64,000 nucleotides of DNA from Ardenticatenaceae bacterium (GCA_020634395.1 JACKBU010000002.1:1-64000), one strand, 5' to 3'. Shown: positions 9,319 through 18,689, numbered from the stretch's first letter. Made by a program: numbers and translations. Notes: generated by a model not told the origin, from the sequence alone.

Positions 9319-11334
9319 TTAGCTAAACACCACCTCATGAATGCCAGAGGCGATAACGCCGTGCCCCACAATGTCGACCGTCTCCACCGGATCGCCGCGT
9401 GGACCTTCGCCAGGGACGGTGACGAACATCTCCACGTTGCGGATGAACTGCACGCCGGGCACGCCTTGCAAGCACTGGTGCAAGTCGGAAATGACGAGGT
9501 CGCGGCCAAAGGGCCAACCACGGCCGTCACGCCCGCCAATTAACGGATTCAGAAAGCGATACAACCGCTCCAGCACCGTAGCTTCCACCTGAGCATGATT
9601 GGTTCCAGGCAGAGCGCGCACCGAGACCCGCGCCGACACCCAGTAATAAACCGGAGCGCGAATGTCCAGGCGCACCGTCAGTAGGCGGCGCTCGTCGAGG
9701 TAGTTGGATAGATAATTGTAAATGTCATCCTGGCGCAGTTCGAGTTGGGCGGCAGACGGCCGTAACCGCTGCGCCGGGTCCTGAATATGCGGAATAATCA
9801 GCAAATACACCTGGCCGGGGATGATGCGGCTTTCCCGCGAAGGCAGTGGCTGCAAGCAGTGAACACGGTAATCGCCCCAGCCGGTATTGCGCAGCGCCTC
9901 CCGCGCCAAAAACTCAAAATCAGCTTCCGTTACGGCCCGATCCTGGGAACGCAGCAGCGCAGGGGCGCGCATCTTGGCCGCTTCCAGCGTTTCAGCGTCC
10001 AGGCCGCCGCTGGCGGGCTGGCGGTTGACCACGCGGGCGATGAAGGGGATGGCCGTCTTGAGGGTGTTGATGATGTTGGCCTGCACGTTGCCCTCCAGAC
10101 CGCCGCCATAACGATAACGCTGGAAAATCAGGTTCGCTCCACGGGGCGGGATAGCCCCGAAACGCTTCATAGAGCCATCGGGCTGACGGATTGCCGGACC
10201 GAAGCGCAGTTCGCCGGTGACGCTGTCCAGAGTGTAATGGGTGTCAACGGCCGTAGACTGCGCAAAATTGGGAACTTCCGTCCACACCTGATTCTCTTCA
10301 CCATCCTGCACGACCAGCATCTCTTCCGGGCGGCGGCGCAAAATCGGCGTCACCTGCAACTGGAAGCTCTGCCCCGGCGAGCCATCGCTCTGCCCCAACA
10401 TCTCCCTGCTGATCACCTGCGAGTGGGTAGCCCAGGCTGCCCCACCCCACGAGGAGACAGCCGCCTGCCGCAGACGCGGTGTGTTACGATACGGCCGCAT
10501 ACGCGATTCATACTCATCCTTGTGCAGCAGCCGCAGGCGCACCCAGTATAGATTTTGCTTGTTGACGGTGAAACGGCCCATATCCGGCAGGTGCAGGCGG
10601 ATGCGGCCCGGCGTGTTCAGGCCTTTGGTCGTGTCCTCGGCGTCATCCACCACACAGCGCGCCCAGGGATCATCCTGCGAACCGGTGGAAACTTCCCACA
10701 CGTAGGGTGGCTGCGTCGGGTCAATGCCCGCGCCGCCGGCTGGATCACAGTCGAGGACAAAGCCTAAAATGTGGCGGCTGATATCGTTGCCAAAACCAAA
10801 ATAGAAGGCATCCCCTTCCTGGGGGGCGGCGGAAAAAACGTTAACGTTTTCCAGGCCTTTGCTCAGCCGCCCCACATCGTGGGCGTGATAATCGCGCTCG
10901 TTATCTTCGTTGACCACAAAAGAGAGCGCCGCTCGCCAGTCTGGGGGTTTGATGCTGAAAGGCTCATCGGTAGTGAAGACTATGGAAGGCTGCGTTTCTG
11001 TCTGCGTGCTGGCAACCTCCGTGCCGGCGGGAATGGGAACTTGCATCTCCTGCGGCGCGGATAACCAGAAGGTGATCAGCGCCCGGGCCGGCACCGGCTC
11101 TTTCAGGCTCATGCCCAGCATCTCCATAAATTTGACGTAGTGGAGGTCGGGCACCTGGTTGAGACGGTAGATGATATTGTCGGTCATCCAGGCGAAGAGT
11201 TCGATGAGGGTAACGCCGGGATCGCTGACGTTGTGGTCGGTCCACTCTTCGATGTAGTAGGGAATTCGTTTTTTGGCGCCATCGACAATATCCTGAAAAT
11301 GGCGGTCGTCGAGCTGGGGGGCTGCTAGAGACAT
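9319..11334 (-). CDS. Baseplate J/gp47-like protein of contractile injection system
   Basis: The 671-residue product resembles the 'putative baseplate assembly protein' J family (Pvc11/gp6-like), which forms the wedge ring that holds sheath and tube to the spike. The N-terminal motif DHNVSDPGVTLIELFAWMTD and the central 'DRAVTEADFEFLAREA' region are characteristic, and the C-terminal part (EATVLERLYRFLNPL) is the usual J-like end. The start ATG at 11334 is followed by LAAPQLDDRHFQDIVDGAKKR. Other eCIS loci often carry two such proteins (Pvc11 and Pvc12); only one is visible here, so it may serve both roles. Confidence 0.93.
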   Translation of the reverse strand: MSLAAPQLDDRHFQDIVDGAKKRIPYYIEEWTDHNVSDPGVTLIELFAWMTDNIIYRLNQVPDLHYVKFMEMLGMSLKEPVPARALITFWLSAPQEMQVPIPAGTEVASTQTETQPSIVFTTDEPFSIKPPDWRAALSFVVNEDNERDYHAHDVGRLSKGLENVNVFSAAPQEGDAFYFGFGNDISRHILGFVLDCDPAGGAGIDPTQPPYVWEVSTGSQDDPWARCVVDDAEDTTKGLNTPGRIRLHLPDMGRFTVNKQNLYWVRLRLLHKDEYESRMRPYRNTPRLRQAAVSSWGGAAWATHSQVISREMLGQSDGSPGQSFQLQVTPILRRRPEEMLVVQDGEENQVWTEVPNFAQSTAVDTHYTLDSVTGELRFGPAIRQPDGSMKRFGAIPPRGANLIFQRYRYGGGLEGNVQANIINTLKTAIPFIARVVNRQPASGGLDAETLEAAKMRAPALLRSQDRAVTEADFEFLAREALRNTGWGDYRVHCLQPLPSRESRIIPGQVYLLIIPHIQDPAQRLRPSAAQLELRQDDIYNYLSNYLDERRLLTVRLDIRAPVYYWVSARVSVRALPGTNHAQVEATVLERLYRFLNPLIGGRDGRGWPFGRDLVISDLHQCLQGVPGVQFIRNVEMFVTVPGEGPRGDPVETVDIVGHGVIASGIHEVVFS

Positions 11335-11389
11335 AAGGAAGGACTCCGGGCTAGATAGTAGTAAACGGTCGATAGTTGTAAGCGGGTAG

Positions 11390-11791
11390 TTATTCCTCTG
11401 GGATCAGGTAGAACGGGAAGACCAGGCTGCGCGGGTCGTTGGTGGATTTGATGAAGTAGTTGATGTGGATGAGCATACGGCCGTCTTGATGCGGATCGAC
11501 CACGGCCGTTATCTCTGTCACCTGAATGCGCGGCTCCCACATCGCCAAGGCCTCTTCCACGTAACGAATGGCTTGCGCGGCCGTCGTGGAATTGTTCGGC
11601 GCAAACACCAGTTCATGAATCCGGCAGCCAAAGGTCGGACGCATCACCCGCTGGCCCAGAGGTGTCAGCAGGATGATGCGAATGGCCTGCTCAATTTCGC
11701 TGGTGGCGCGCGTCAGCGCCACCCCGCCCTGCGGGTCAATGGTTGGGGGAAATGCCCAGCCGCTGCCAATGAGATCTGTGATGGTTTTCAT
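11390..11791 (-). CDS. gp25/GPW-like baseplate wedge protein
   Basis: At 133 residues this matches the length of the gp25 family (Pvc9-like, T4 gp25-like, lysozyme-like fold without activity). Seen are GWAFPPTIDPQGGVALT, then EIEQAIRIILLTPLGQRVMRPTFG (written here in two parts: EIEQAIRIILLT and GQRVMRPTFG), and a C-terminal strand IHINYFIKSTND. In known particles this protein initiates sheath polymerisation on the baseplate. It lies between the PAAR-like and J-like genes, the standard order in these clusters. Confidence 0.93.
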   Translation of the reverse strand: MKTITDLIGSGWAFPPTIDPQGGVALTRATSEIEQAIRIILLTPLGQRVMRPTFGCRIHELVFAPNNSTTAAQAIRYVEEALAMWEPRIQVTEITAVVDPHQDGRMLIHINYFIKSTNDPRSLVFPFYLIPEE

Positions 11792-11810
11792 CGTCTGTCC
11801 TCTCAGAATT

Positions 11811-11843
11811 AGATTGGTCCAATCTTAAAGATTGGACCAATCT
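11811..11843. repeat. Perfect intergenic palindrome, AGATTGGTCCAATCT type
   Basis: Two 15-base arms, AGATTGGTCCAATCT and AGATTGGACCAATCT, are separated by TAA in the 58-base gap between the PAAR-like and gp25-like genes. It belongs to the same family as 9275-9308 and 60766-60799. Confidence 0.85.
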
Positions 11844-11849
11844 TGCCCG

Positions 11850-12239
11850 TTAAGCTGTATTGACCGTAACCTGCCCGGCGCTCACGACCGAAATCACGCC
11901 GCCCCAGTTGCACATCAACTTGCAGGTGTTGGTGAGAGCCGGCTTGTTCTTCACCATCACCGTGGGCGAGCCGGGCGCCCAGGGAGCAGTCGTCACCGGG
12001 ATGCAGGGCTGAGGGGTCAACACCCCCAGGGCAGCCGACGTGGCCGCCGCCACCTGCGGGTTGCTGAGGGTAGTACACATGGCAAAGGGCATGATGTTTT
12101 TCAGGGGAATATTGTCCATGATGGTGGCCGCCGGAACCTTGTTGGCGTTGGTCAAATTTTCCGGCGTTACTACCAGAGCGCTGGGTGCTGTACCAAAGCT
12201 GCACATGAGCTGCGCGCCGTTTACCACTTGTTGAGCCAT
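11850..12239 (-). CDS. DUF4280 PAAR-like spike tip protein
   Basis: This 129-residue protein begins MAQQVVNGAQLMCSFG. It carries the DUF4280 pattern of spaced cysteines and PxMPF/MCTTLSNPQV, CIPVTTAPW, and a final CKLMCNWGG. DUF4280 proteins are PAAR-like and cap the VgrG/gp5 trimer as the piercing tip. The ATG at 12239 was chosen because the family begins at this methionine; the upstream in-frame extension is made of a dispersed repeat. It sits directly after the spike gene. Confidence 0.92.
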   Translation of the reverse strand: MAQQVVNGAQLMCSFGTAPSALVVTPENLTNANKVPAATIMDNIPLKNIMPFAMCTTLSNPQVAAATSAALGVLTPQPCIPVTTAPWAPGSPTVMVKNKPALTNTCKLMCNWGGVISVVSAGQVTVNTA

Positions 12240-12256
12240 TTTTGCCTCCATTTGTG

Positions 12257-12321
12257 GAGTGGAGACTGGAGATTGGAGATTGAGGAAAGTCAATCTCCAA
12301 TCTCCAATCTCCAGTCTCCTA
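12257..12321. repeat. Intergenic hairpin, GGAGACTGGAGATTGG type
   Basis: GGAGACTGGAGATTGGAGAT on the left pairs with the reverse complement made of AATCTCCA units and CCAGTCTCC on the right, giving a stem longer than 20 bp. The right edge touches the stop codon of the VgrG gene (12319-12321). Related sequences lie at 18690-18727, 54099-54138, 57081-57138 and 63059-63143. Confidence 0.8.
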
Positions 12322-14067
12322 ATTCAAGTTCACCAACGCACCCTTAATGTTGACCGGGCCGCTGGCTTTGATGTCCATCATGCCGCCAGCTTCCAACTTC
12401 AAATTGGCTGTGGATTTAATCTGGATGTCGCCGCTGCTTTCGATAGAAACTTTACGGCCGTTATCGTCCAACGTAATCTTGTGCCCGCCACTGCTGCTCA
12501 CTTCCGCCTTCTTCCCCTGATCGTCCAGGATAAGCTTGTGGCCGCCCGACGTAGACACCTCTACCTTTTTATTCGCGTCGTCGAAAACAATGATGTGCCC
12601 CGCGGCAGTGACGATTTGCACTTTGTTGTCGGCGTTGTCGTGCATAGCCATAAAGTGGCCGGTGCGGGAATGCCAGGAGCGCACCAGGGGACGTTCCCCG
12701 GTGCCGCCGCCGGAAACTTCTGCTGGAATGGCATGCTGGCCGTTCCACAAACCGCCCAACACAAACGGCCGGTTAAAATCACCATGCTCAAAGGCCACCG
12801 CCACCTCGTCGCCCACTTCCGGCGTGGCCGAAAGCCCGGCATTAGGGCCGCCGCCCATGCTGACGACGCGCGCCCAATCGCTTTCGGCCTCTTCTGTCAT
12901 CCAGGGGTACTTCACTTTGACCCGGCCCCAATCATTGGGGTCGTCGGTGTTGGTGACCACGGCCGTTACCACGCCCGGCCAGCGCTGCAAAGGCTCCTGG
13001 CCGTTCATCTGCTCCACCAAAGAACCAGTGCGCGCACCGCGCACCGTAAAGCGCGTGTTTAAACCCTCCGGGTTAAAAACGTGGGTGGCGCTGGTAACCA
13101 GGTAATTGCCACTCAGGCGCGTTCCTACATTCTTTAATTCTACCAGCATCCCGGCCTTGATGTCGGGCCGGCGATAAGCCGTGCCTTCCGCCTCAATAAA
13201 GCCGCCGCTCACTTCGTCCAGGCGAGCCTGGGCCAGGGCGTCCGCCTCCGCCTGGCTCACCACCGGCTGGTCGACGATGATTCGTTTGCCGACGCCAAAA
13301 GTAGACGCCCAACTCGCGCCGTTTTTGCTCTCGCCATTGGCTGGATAGAGACGGCCGTTTGTCGCCCGCCCCACAATAGCCTGCTGGGCTTCCGGGTCCC
13401 AGCCGCGCACGATCACCTCATCAACCTGTTCCGCCAGCGTCATCCGCGGAAAAATCGAAACCAGGTCTTTGCCCCAGGTCAACTGCAGTCCGGAACCACT
13501 GGTCACCGGTTTGCGAAAATAAAGTTTACCCTCGCTGACAAAACACTCATACCCGATACGCCAGGCCCGCTGCATCAACAACGCCATGTCCGATTGATTA
13601 TGCTGAAAGATGTGGTCATAAACTGTTGACGTGGTTTCTACCTGCGACAACAAGCCGGCACTACCCGCAAATTGGCTGGCCAGGTCACTGTCTTTTACAT
13701 TTAAGAATGCCCGGCTCTTCGTCTCCCGGTATAACCTGTGCGACTTATCAAACCCGCGCACGACGAGTTCAGCCAACATACCTTCTTCCAAATTTGGCTC
13801 CAGTGCCGTAACCTCCCCTTTGATCAAAGATACTTGCGATCCGGTCGTCAGTTCCGCTTTGATCTCTACTTCCTTCGTCAGATCGAACAAACCCCCATCC
13901 AGATACGTAAAATCTTTGTCGAACAGGCGGATGGTAAACATGCCCGGCAGGTGGACCTGCTGTTCCACCACCACTTCGGCCACGGCGTTCATGTCGCCTG
14001 CCTGCAGTTCCATGCCATCAACCCAAATGTGAATCTGGCTGGAAAGAATCTCTTCCTGCATGCTCAT
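12319..14067 (-). CDS. VgrG/Pvc8-like central spike protein
   Basis: The 582-residue product has an N-terminal gpD-like half (about 1-350, with 'QVDEVIVRGWDPEAQQAIVG' style signatures), an OB-fold gp5-like domain (about 370-450: GVVTAVVTNTDDPNDWGRVK, then YPWM, GGGPNAGLSATPEVGDEV and VLGGLWNG) and a repetitive C-terminal beta-prism (GGHKLILDD, GGHKITLDD, ASGPVNIKGA). This is the trimeric spike of contractile injection systems, below the tube and bearing the PAAR-like tip. Start is ATG 14067; ATG 14061 is an in-frame alternative. No extra effector domain follows the spike. Confidence 0.94.
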   Translation of the reverse strand: MSMQEEILSSQIHIWVDGMELQAGDMNAVAEVVVEQQVHLPGMFTIRLFDKDFTYLDGGLFDLTKEVEIKAELTTGSQVSLIKGEVTALEPNLEEGMLAELVVRGFDKSHRLYRETKSRAFLNVKDSDLASQFAGSAGLLSQVETTSTVYDHIFQHNQSDMALLMQRAWRIGYECFVSEGKLYFRKPVTSGSGLQLTWGKDLVSIFPRMTLAEQVDEVIVRGWDPEAQQAIVGRATNGRLYPANGESKNGASWASTFGVGKRIIVDQPVVSQAEADALAQARLDEVSGGFIEAEGTAYRRPDIKAGMLVELKNVGTRLSGNYLVTSATHVFNPEGLNTRFTVRGARTGSLVEQMNGQEPLQRWPGVVTAVVTNTDDPNDWGRVKVKYPWMTEEAESDWARVVSMGGGPNAGLSATPEVGDEVAVAFEHGDFNRPFVLGGLWNGQHAIPAEVSGGGTGERPLVRSWHSRTGHFMAMHDNADNKVQIVTAAGHIIVFDDANKKVEVSTSGGHKLILDDQGKKAEVSSSGGHKITLDDNGRKVSIESSGDIQIKSTANLKLEAGGMMDIKASGPVNIKGALVNLN

Positions 14068-14080
14068 ACCTCGTCTGCTC

Positions 14081-14743
14081 TCACTGGAGCCGTGGGATGA
14101 CCAACTGCTGCCCAGGGCGCAAATTCATCGGTTTCAGGATGCCGTTATACTGGGCAATTAACCGCCACTTGGTGGCATCACCGTACACCCTGGCGGCGAT
14201 CAGGTCCAGCCGATCGCCACGCACCACCGACCACACCTGCCGCACATCTTCCGCACCGCCAGAGGTGGGATTTTGGCTGGGGTAGTTGTTGGCATTTTTG
14301 TACTGCGTAAAGGTGACGTTGACCTGCGCTCGCACCGGCGTGCCGTCATGCTTGAACATGGTGAATTTTTGGGTCATCTGGGTAATGACAGCCTCAAATT
14401 GGAAAACACCCCACTTAAATGCTACCTCTGGGGGTTCGGGCTTTTTATCGCTGCTCTGGGCGGCTTTAGGCTCCATCAACTTCCACAATTTATTGGTGGT
14501 GATGGTCACATCTTCACCCGTCTCATAGGTATCAAACACCAGAGCCAACTGAAGGGTTTGGCCACTAGACTTGGAAAACTCCATTGGCGTGGTATTGGAG
14601 CCGGTAGCGGCCCGTTCCGTGTAGGTGTTGGTCTTGGAAACTGTATACTCAAACGGGTTAAACATGCACGAGACGCCCGAGGTCTCGCCTAGAGCCGTAT
14701 CGTAGATGACGGCCGCTGTTAGTTTGCCGCGTGTTTCTGCCAT
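14081..14743 (-). CDS. LysM-containing tube/baseplate connector (Pvc7/gp53-like)
   Basis: The protein is 220 residues. An N-terminal beta domain (FNPFEYTVSKTNTY) is followed by a C-terminal LysM-like domain (about 170-220: VRGDRLDLIAARVYGD, LRPGQQLVIP). This layout is the 'contractile injection system protein, VgrG/Pvc8 neighbour, LysM' family that joins the tube to the spike hub; its LysM fold is structural and need not bind peptidoglycan. It lies 13 bases upstream of the spike gene and so is likely co-translated. Confidence 0.92.
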   Translation of the reverse strand: MAETRGKLTAAVIYDTALGETSGVSCMFNPFEYTVSKTNTYTERAATGSNTTPMEFSKSSGQTLQLALVFDTYETGEDVTITTNKLWKLMEPKAAQSSDKKPEPPEVAFKWGVFQFEAVITQMTQKFTMFKHDGTPVRAQVNVTFTQYKNANNYPSQNPTSGGAEDVRQVWSVVRGDRLDLIAARVYGDATKWRLIAQYNGILKPMNLRPGQQLVIPRLQ

Positions 14744-14761
14744 GTTTCACCTTCAGGCTGG

Positions 14762-17700
14762 TTACAGCCTGCCTCGTTCTCTTTCTCGTTCCACTGCCAA
14801 CCGGCGGTGTAATTTGTGATAGACCTGCCGGGCCAGTTCATCCACGTCTACGGCCGTTTCCTGCTCCTCTGCCTTTTCTGCAGCCTCCTCAACGCTCAAG
14901 ACATCATCCGGTACCAAATAGTCTGGCTCAATACCCGGTTGGCCGTTTTCTGGCACGGTTGATGTTGGATGTGCAGTCTGCGCCTGGCTTCGGCTGCCGA
15001 CCGCCGGGCTGCTCTCCGGGCTGCGCTGTACAATTGTCGGCGTCGCCCTAACCGCCGCAGCATCCGTGTCACTCACCGCCTTCCCGGCAGGCGATTCGGC
15101 CTGGGCCACGGCCGTTTCTACGGCCGTCACCTCGTTGTCAACCACCTCCTCTACCGGGCGCTGCCAGACGGGACCAGCCAACGCCGCGGGCAAGACCATC
15201 TCTGCATGAGGTGGCGCTTCGGCCACGGCCGTCGCTCGCTGGACGCGTTCGGGATGCCCGATTGTGGGCAAAATCGGAACGGCCGTGGGATAGTCCGCGG
15301 GCGACAAAGTGGCTGTCGCCGCCGGCTGCGGTAGAGCGTATTCCAGCACAGCACGCTGGCTGTGCGCCAGCGCAGGCGTCACGGCACTCTGTCCCCCTGT
15401 CGGCGGTCGAAGAGAGGACTGGTTCGCTGGCTGGGCCTGGACGCGCAAAATTGACGCCGCACGCTCCCTGGCCGGACTCGATTCTACGGCCGTGATGGCC
15501 CGCTGCACGGCCGTGGCTCCTGATCCACTACCGTCTGCAGCAGACGCAGGCGATTTGCCGGGCCTGGGCAGGAGGGGTTGGGTATCCATTTCGGTCACAA
15601 TCCCCGGGCCGGGCGAGGCCGGCGGGGGCGCGGCCACGGCCGTTTTCTGTGCCAGTTGGTGCATACCAGATTTAAGCTGAATGATCGGCGGGGGGGCCGG
15701 CTGCTTCGGCGAGGTTGGCGCGTTTTCGGCGGCGGCAATGGCCCGCTGCACACGTTCGCCGGCAGGCGAAACTGCGGCGTCTTGAGCGGCCGGCACGCCG
15801 TCCCCAGACAGCGAAGCTGGAGGAGTCGCTGGGGCGGTTTCTACTTTCTCAACCGGCCGCGCCTGGCTGCTGGCAGACGCCGTGGTATCCGACGGCATCG
15901 TTTCGGCGGCGGCAATGGCCCGCTGCACACGTTCGCCGGCAGGCGAAACTGCGGCGTCTTGAGCGGCCGGCACGCCGTCCCCGGACAGCGAAGCTGGAGG
16001 AGTCGCTGGGGCGGTTTCTACTTTCTCAACCGGCCGCGCCTGGCTGCTGGCAGACGCCGTGGTATCCGACGGCATCGTTTCGGCCGCAGCAATCGCCTGC
16101 TGCACACGTTCGCCGGCAGGCAAATCTGCGGCGGGTTGCTCCATCGGCGCATTGTCGCCGTGATCGATCGGCGCCTCATCAATACCCGGCGAGGAAGGAG
16201 ACGACAGAGAGGTCACTACTTTCTCCTCAGCTGGCTGCGCCGGGTGGGTGGCCACGGCCGTAACTTCTGAAGGCGGCGTTTCGGCGGCAGCGATAGCTCG
16301 CTGGACTGCGCCGTCCGCCGCCGGCGCAGCTGGGGCCACGACGGCCGTATCGCCGCTTTCGTCAGCAGCCACCGCCTTTTCCCCGGCGGTGACTAAAGCT
16401 GGCCGGTCGGCATCCTGGACAGGCCGCGCCGGAGGAAGACTTTCTTCGCCTTTATCGGCAGCCGGCGGCCGCTTGGCTGTGTCCACAGCTGCGCCCGCCT
16501 TTTCTGGAGCAGCTTCGGCCGCGGCAACGGCGCGCTGCACGCTCTCGGCGGCCGGGGTGGAGGATGCCGCGGGAACGGCCGCAGCCGCCGGTCCTTCCTG
16601 CGGGGCAGGTTGATCGCCAGTTTCGCGCTGCACCAGGGCCGGGGTTGATATAGGTGGTGGCGGAGGGGGGACGGCCGTTTTTTCCGGCATCGCGGAATCT
16701 GGTGCAGGCGCCGCAGGCTGTGGCTGTGGGCTGGCCGTAGAGGCTGGCGAGGAAGCGACGGCCGTATCTACCGTAACGGCCGTTCCCTCGTGGCGCGCTT
16801 CAGCCGCGGCAATTGCCCGCTGCACATCGACCGGACCGGTCGCGGCTGCCGCTGGCTGCAGCGATGAAACAGCAGACACGGCGCTGGCCGTGGGCGGGGC
16901 CGGCGTGGAATCGCCGGTCGCCGGTAAGCTCTCTGGTGGCACTGCCGGGGGGTGGCCTTCAGGCGCCGCCGCAGAAGGTGTCAGTTCCTGATTCGCAAGG
17001 CGCTGTCCCGCGGGCCGGAGCGGTGAAGGCGCAGCAGACGCGGCCGGGGAAACAGCGGTTTCCGGCAGCTTAGACGCCGGGGCGTCTTCGGCAGCCGCGA
17101 TAGCCCGCTGCACAGCGCCAGAAGATTCGCCCGGGCGTTCCACAGGTGGTTCAGACGCCAACTCCGGTGTGGGCTGGCCCAAGATTTCCCACATGTCGGC
17201 CGGCAGCGGGCCAATCGGCGTCTCGACGACGCGCTCATCGGCGGCGGGAGCGATCCCTTCGGCCGGTGGCACAGGAGCGGGCACGGCCGTGGGAGCAGGA
17301 GCAGGAGCCGGGTCAGCCTGCTGCTGGATGACTTGCGGGTTGGCGGCCGGGGCGGGGTGGCGCTGAAGCCGGTCGGGGCGCGGGCGGCGCGGCAAGTGCA
17401 GCTCAATCGACGAACCCGAAGCCCTACCAGCGTGCACGTCTTCTAATTTGGCGCGCACCAGCGCTTCTTCCTGATCGGCCAGCACCGGTCCAGTGGGCAG
17501 AGGGCGCTCGGTGGCGGGTAGGTCTGGGCCAGCAGAGGGCGCGGCCGGCGGCGCGGGGTCGCGGCGCACAGGCCAGACGCTCTCCAGCGGGAGCCGCTCG
17601 GGCGGGGCCGGATTTGTGCTGGATTCGGCGGCAGCAGCGGCGCGGGCGATGGTTTCCGGGGAGGCAGTATGAGGGGAAACGGCCGTGGCAGGAGGTTGTG

Positions 17701-18193
17701 CCGCGACCCCCTGGCTCTCCGATTCATCCGCTATGCGGGCCTTGTGGCGGCGGACAATGGACTCCAGGCGGCCCCATTCCGGCCAGTCGTCTTTGGCGGC
17801 CGGCGCGGGGGCCGGTTCTGGCCGGGAATTGGTCGCAGAGGGTGCGGCCGCACGCTGGAGATCCGGCACGGGTGTGGAAACGGGCGCGGGTGGTGAGGGT
17901 ATTGTTGGGGAAACGGCCGTTGCCGGGGCCGCTGGCGGCGCAGGCGGCACGTATGGTGTGCGCTGGACCGGCGCAGCGGCAGACGACTGTTCGGCGCGGG
18001 CGATGGCCGCGTCCAAAATCGTTTCGTCAGGAACAGGCATGGCAGGGGTGACGCCAACCGGCCAGGCTGTGTAAACAGGCCCGGGCACGGACGAAGCTGC
18101 GCCAGCCTGGCGGAAAAGCGTGGTCGTGTTGGCGTGTCGCCGCACACGTCTAAGCAGGGGGTTACGTGAGCCGAAACGATTTTCAATAGCCAT
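14762..18193 (-). CDS. 1143-residue Pro/Ala-rich CIS protein with repeated VQRAIAAAE motif
   Basis: The start ATG at 18193 (MAIENRFGSRNPLLRRVRRH) was chosen over upstream starts that overlap the tube gene. The short basic N-terminus and the C-terminus (DVDELARQVYHKLHRRLAVERERERG) look folded or helical. The 1000 residues between are Pro/Ala/Glu/Thr-rich and probably disordered, but carry about ten copies of a VQRAIAAAE-like helix motif spaced 59-96 residues apart. The C-terminal motif resembles that of the 50-residue protein at 18724-18876. It occupies the Pvc6 slot between the second tube protein and the LysM protein, where short proteins are usual. A tape measure, scaffold or cargo carrier are all possible; no enzyme domain is visible. 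A 177-bp tandem duplication lies inside it. Confidence 0.85.
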   Translation of the reverse strand: MAIENRFGSRNPLLRRVRRHANTTTLFRQAGAASSVPGPVYTAWPVGVTPAMPVPDETILDAAIARAEQSSAAAPVQRTPYVPPAPPAAPATAVSPTIPSPPAPVSTPVPDLQRAAAPSATNSRPEPAPAPAAKDDWPEWGRLESIVRRHKARIADESESQGVAAQPPATAVSPHTASPETIARAAAAAESSTNPAPPERLPLESVWPVRRDPAPPAAPSAGPDLPATERPLPTGPVLADQEEALVRAKLEDVHAGRASGSSIELHLPRRPRPDRLQRHPAPAANPQVIQQQADPAPAPAPTAVPAPVPPAEGIAPAADERVVETPIGPLPADMWEILGQPTPELASEPPVERPGESSGAVQRAIAAAEDAPASKLPETAVSPAASAAPSPLRPAGQRLANQELTPSAAAPEGHPPAVPPESLPATGDSTPAPPTASAVSAVSSLQPAAAATGPVDVQRAIAAAEARHEGTAVTVDTAVASSPASTASPQPQPAAPAPDSAMPEKTAVPPPPPPISTPALVQRETGDQPAPQEGPAAAAVPAASSTPAAESVQRAVAAAEAAPEKAGAAVDTAKRPPAADKGEESLPPARPVQDADRPALVTAGEKAVAADESGDTAVVAPAAPAADGAVQRAIAAAETPPSEVTAVATHPAQPAEEKVVTSLSSPSSPGIDEAPIDHGDNAPMEQPAADLPAGERVQQAIAAAETMPSDTTASASSQARPVEKVETAPATPPASLSGDGVPAAQDAAVSPAGERVQRAIAAAETMPSDTTASASSQARPVEKVETAPATPPASLSGDGVPAAQDAAVSPAGERVQRAIAAAENAPTSPKQPAPPPIIQLKSGMHQLAQKTAVAAPPPASPGPGIVTEMDTQPLLPRPGKSPASAADGSGSGATAVQRAITAVESSPARERAASILRVQAQPANQSSLRPPTGGQSAVTPALAHSQRAVLEYALPQPAATATLSPADYPTAVPILPTIGHPERVQRATAVAEAPPHAEMVLPAALAGPVWQRPVEEVVDNEVTAVETAVAQAESPAGKAVSDTDAAAVRATPTIVQRSPESSPAVGSRSQAQTAHPTSTVPENGQPGIEPDYLVPDDVLSVEEAAEKAEEQETAVDVDELARQVYHKLHRRLAVERERERGRL
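15724..16077. repeat. 177-bp tandem duplication within the Pro/Ala-rich gene
   Basis: Bases 15724-15900 and 15901-16077 are the same 177-base unit (59 codons) with one difference noticed by eye (CCCCAGACAG versus CCCCGGACAG). Each unit encodes one VQRAIAAAE motif plus its linker. The near identity implies a recent duplication or ongoing homogenisation. Confidence 0.9.
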
Positions 18194-18201
18194 AGTCTTG
18201 A

Positions 18202-18666
18202 TCAGCTGGTGGCCGCCCGGCTGCGGGTCATGGTCACTTTGCCGCAGGCAAATTCCAGCGTTTGGATAGCAATACTGTTGTCTCCGGCATTGAGCTGCGG
18301 GCCGGTCCATTTGATCGGGTAGGCTGCTTCGATGTCCCAGGTCATGATCGGCTTGCTAAGCTTATCTTTGGCGTTCAGCAGCTTGATGGTGATTTTGCGC
18401 CGGGTGAAGCTCTCGTTCATGGCGTCGATGTACCAATCCATCAGGGCGTTGGTGCCGACACCATTCTTGAGGGTGATACGCGCGGCTTTGCGGCGGCCGG
18501 GCAGTTGGTGGACGTAGGTATTGAGGCCGCCTTCTTTCACTTCTTCGACGTCCCAGTCGACGGTGGGCAGGGTGCACTCGGTGAAAACACCGTGGGCAAT
18601 ACCGGCAATGTCAACGACGAAGCGAAAGCCGGGGTTCACTTCCTGACGCATGGTTTCCAAAGTCAT
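18202..18666 (-). CDS. Tail tube protein 2 (gp19/Pvc5-like)
   Basis: The 154-residue T4 gp19-like tube protein contains NPGFRFVVDIAGIAHGVFTE, GRRKAARITLKNGV and AYPIKWTGPQLNAGDNSIAI, the usual signatures. It differs from the other tube gene (19335-19796) and sits next to the LysM side of the operon, matching the tube-initiator position of Pvc5. It ends 8 bases before the start of the Pro/Ala-rich gene. Confidence 0.93.
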   Translation of the reverse strand: MTLETMRQEVNPGFRFVVDIAGIAHGVFTECTLPTVDWDVEEVKEGGLNTYVHQLPGRRKAARITLKNGVGTNALMDWYIDAMNESFTRRKITIKLLNAKDKLSKPIMTWDIEAAYPIKWTGPQLNAGDNSIAIQTLEFACGKVTMTRSRAATS

Positions 18667-18689
18667 GGATGGTCCTTGTGGCCTGTGGA

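Noticed and set aside
9111..9539. Antisense minus-strand frame in J/I-like gene junction
   Set aside because: It crosses two well-supported genes in another frame.
15578..16270. Plus-strand reading frames over the Pro/Ala-rich gene
   Set aside because: They arise from the repetitive codons of the minus-strand gene; their internal repeats mirror the 177-bp duplication.
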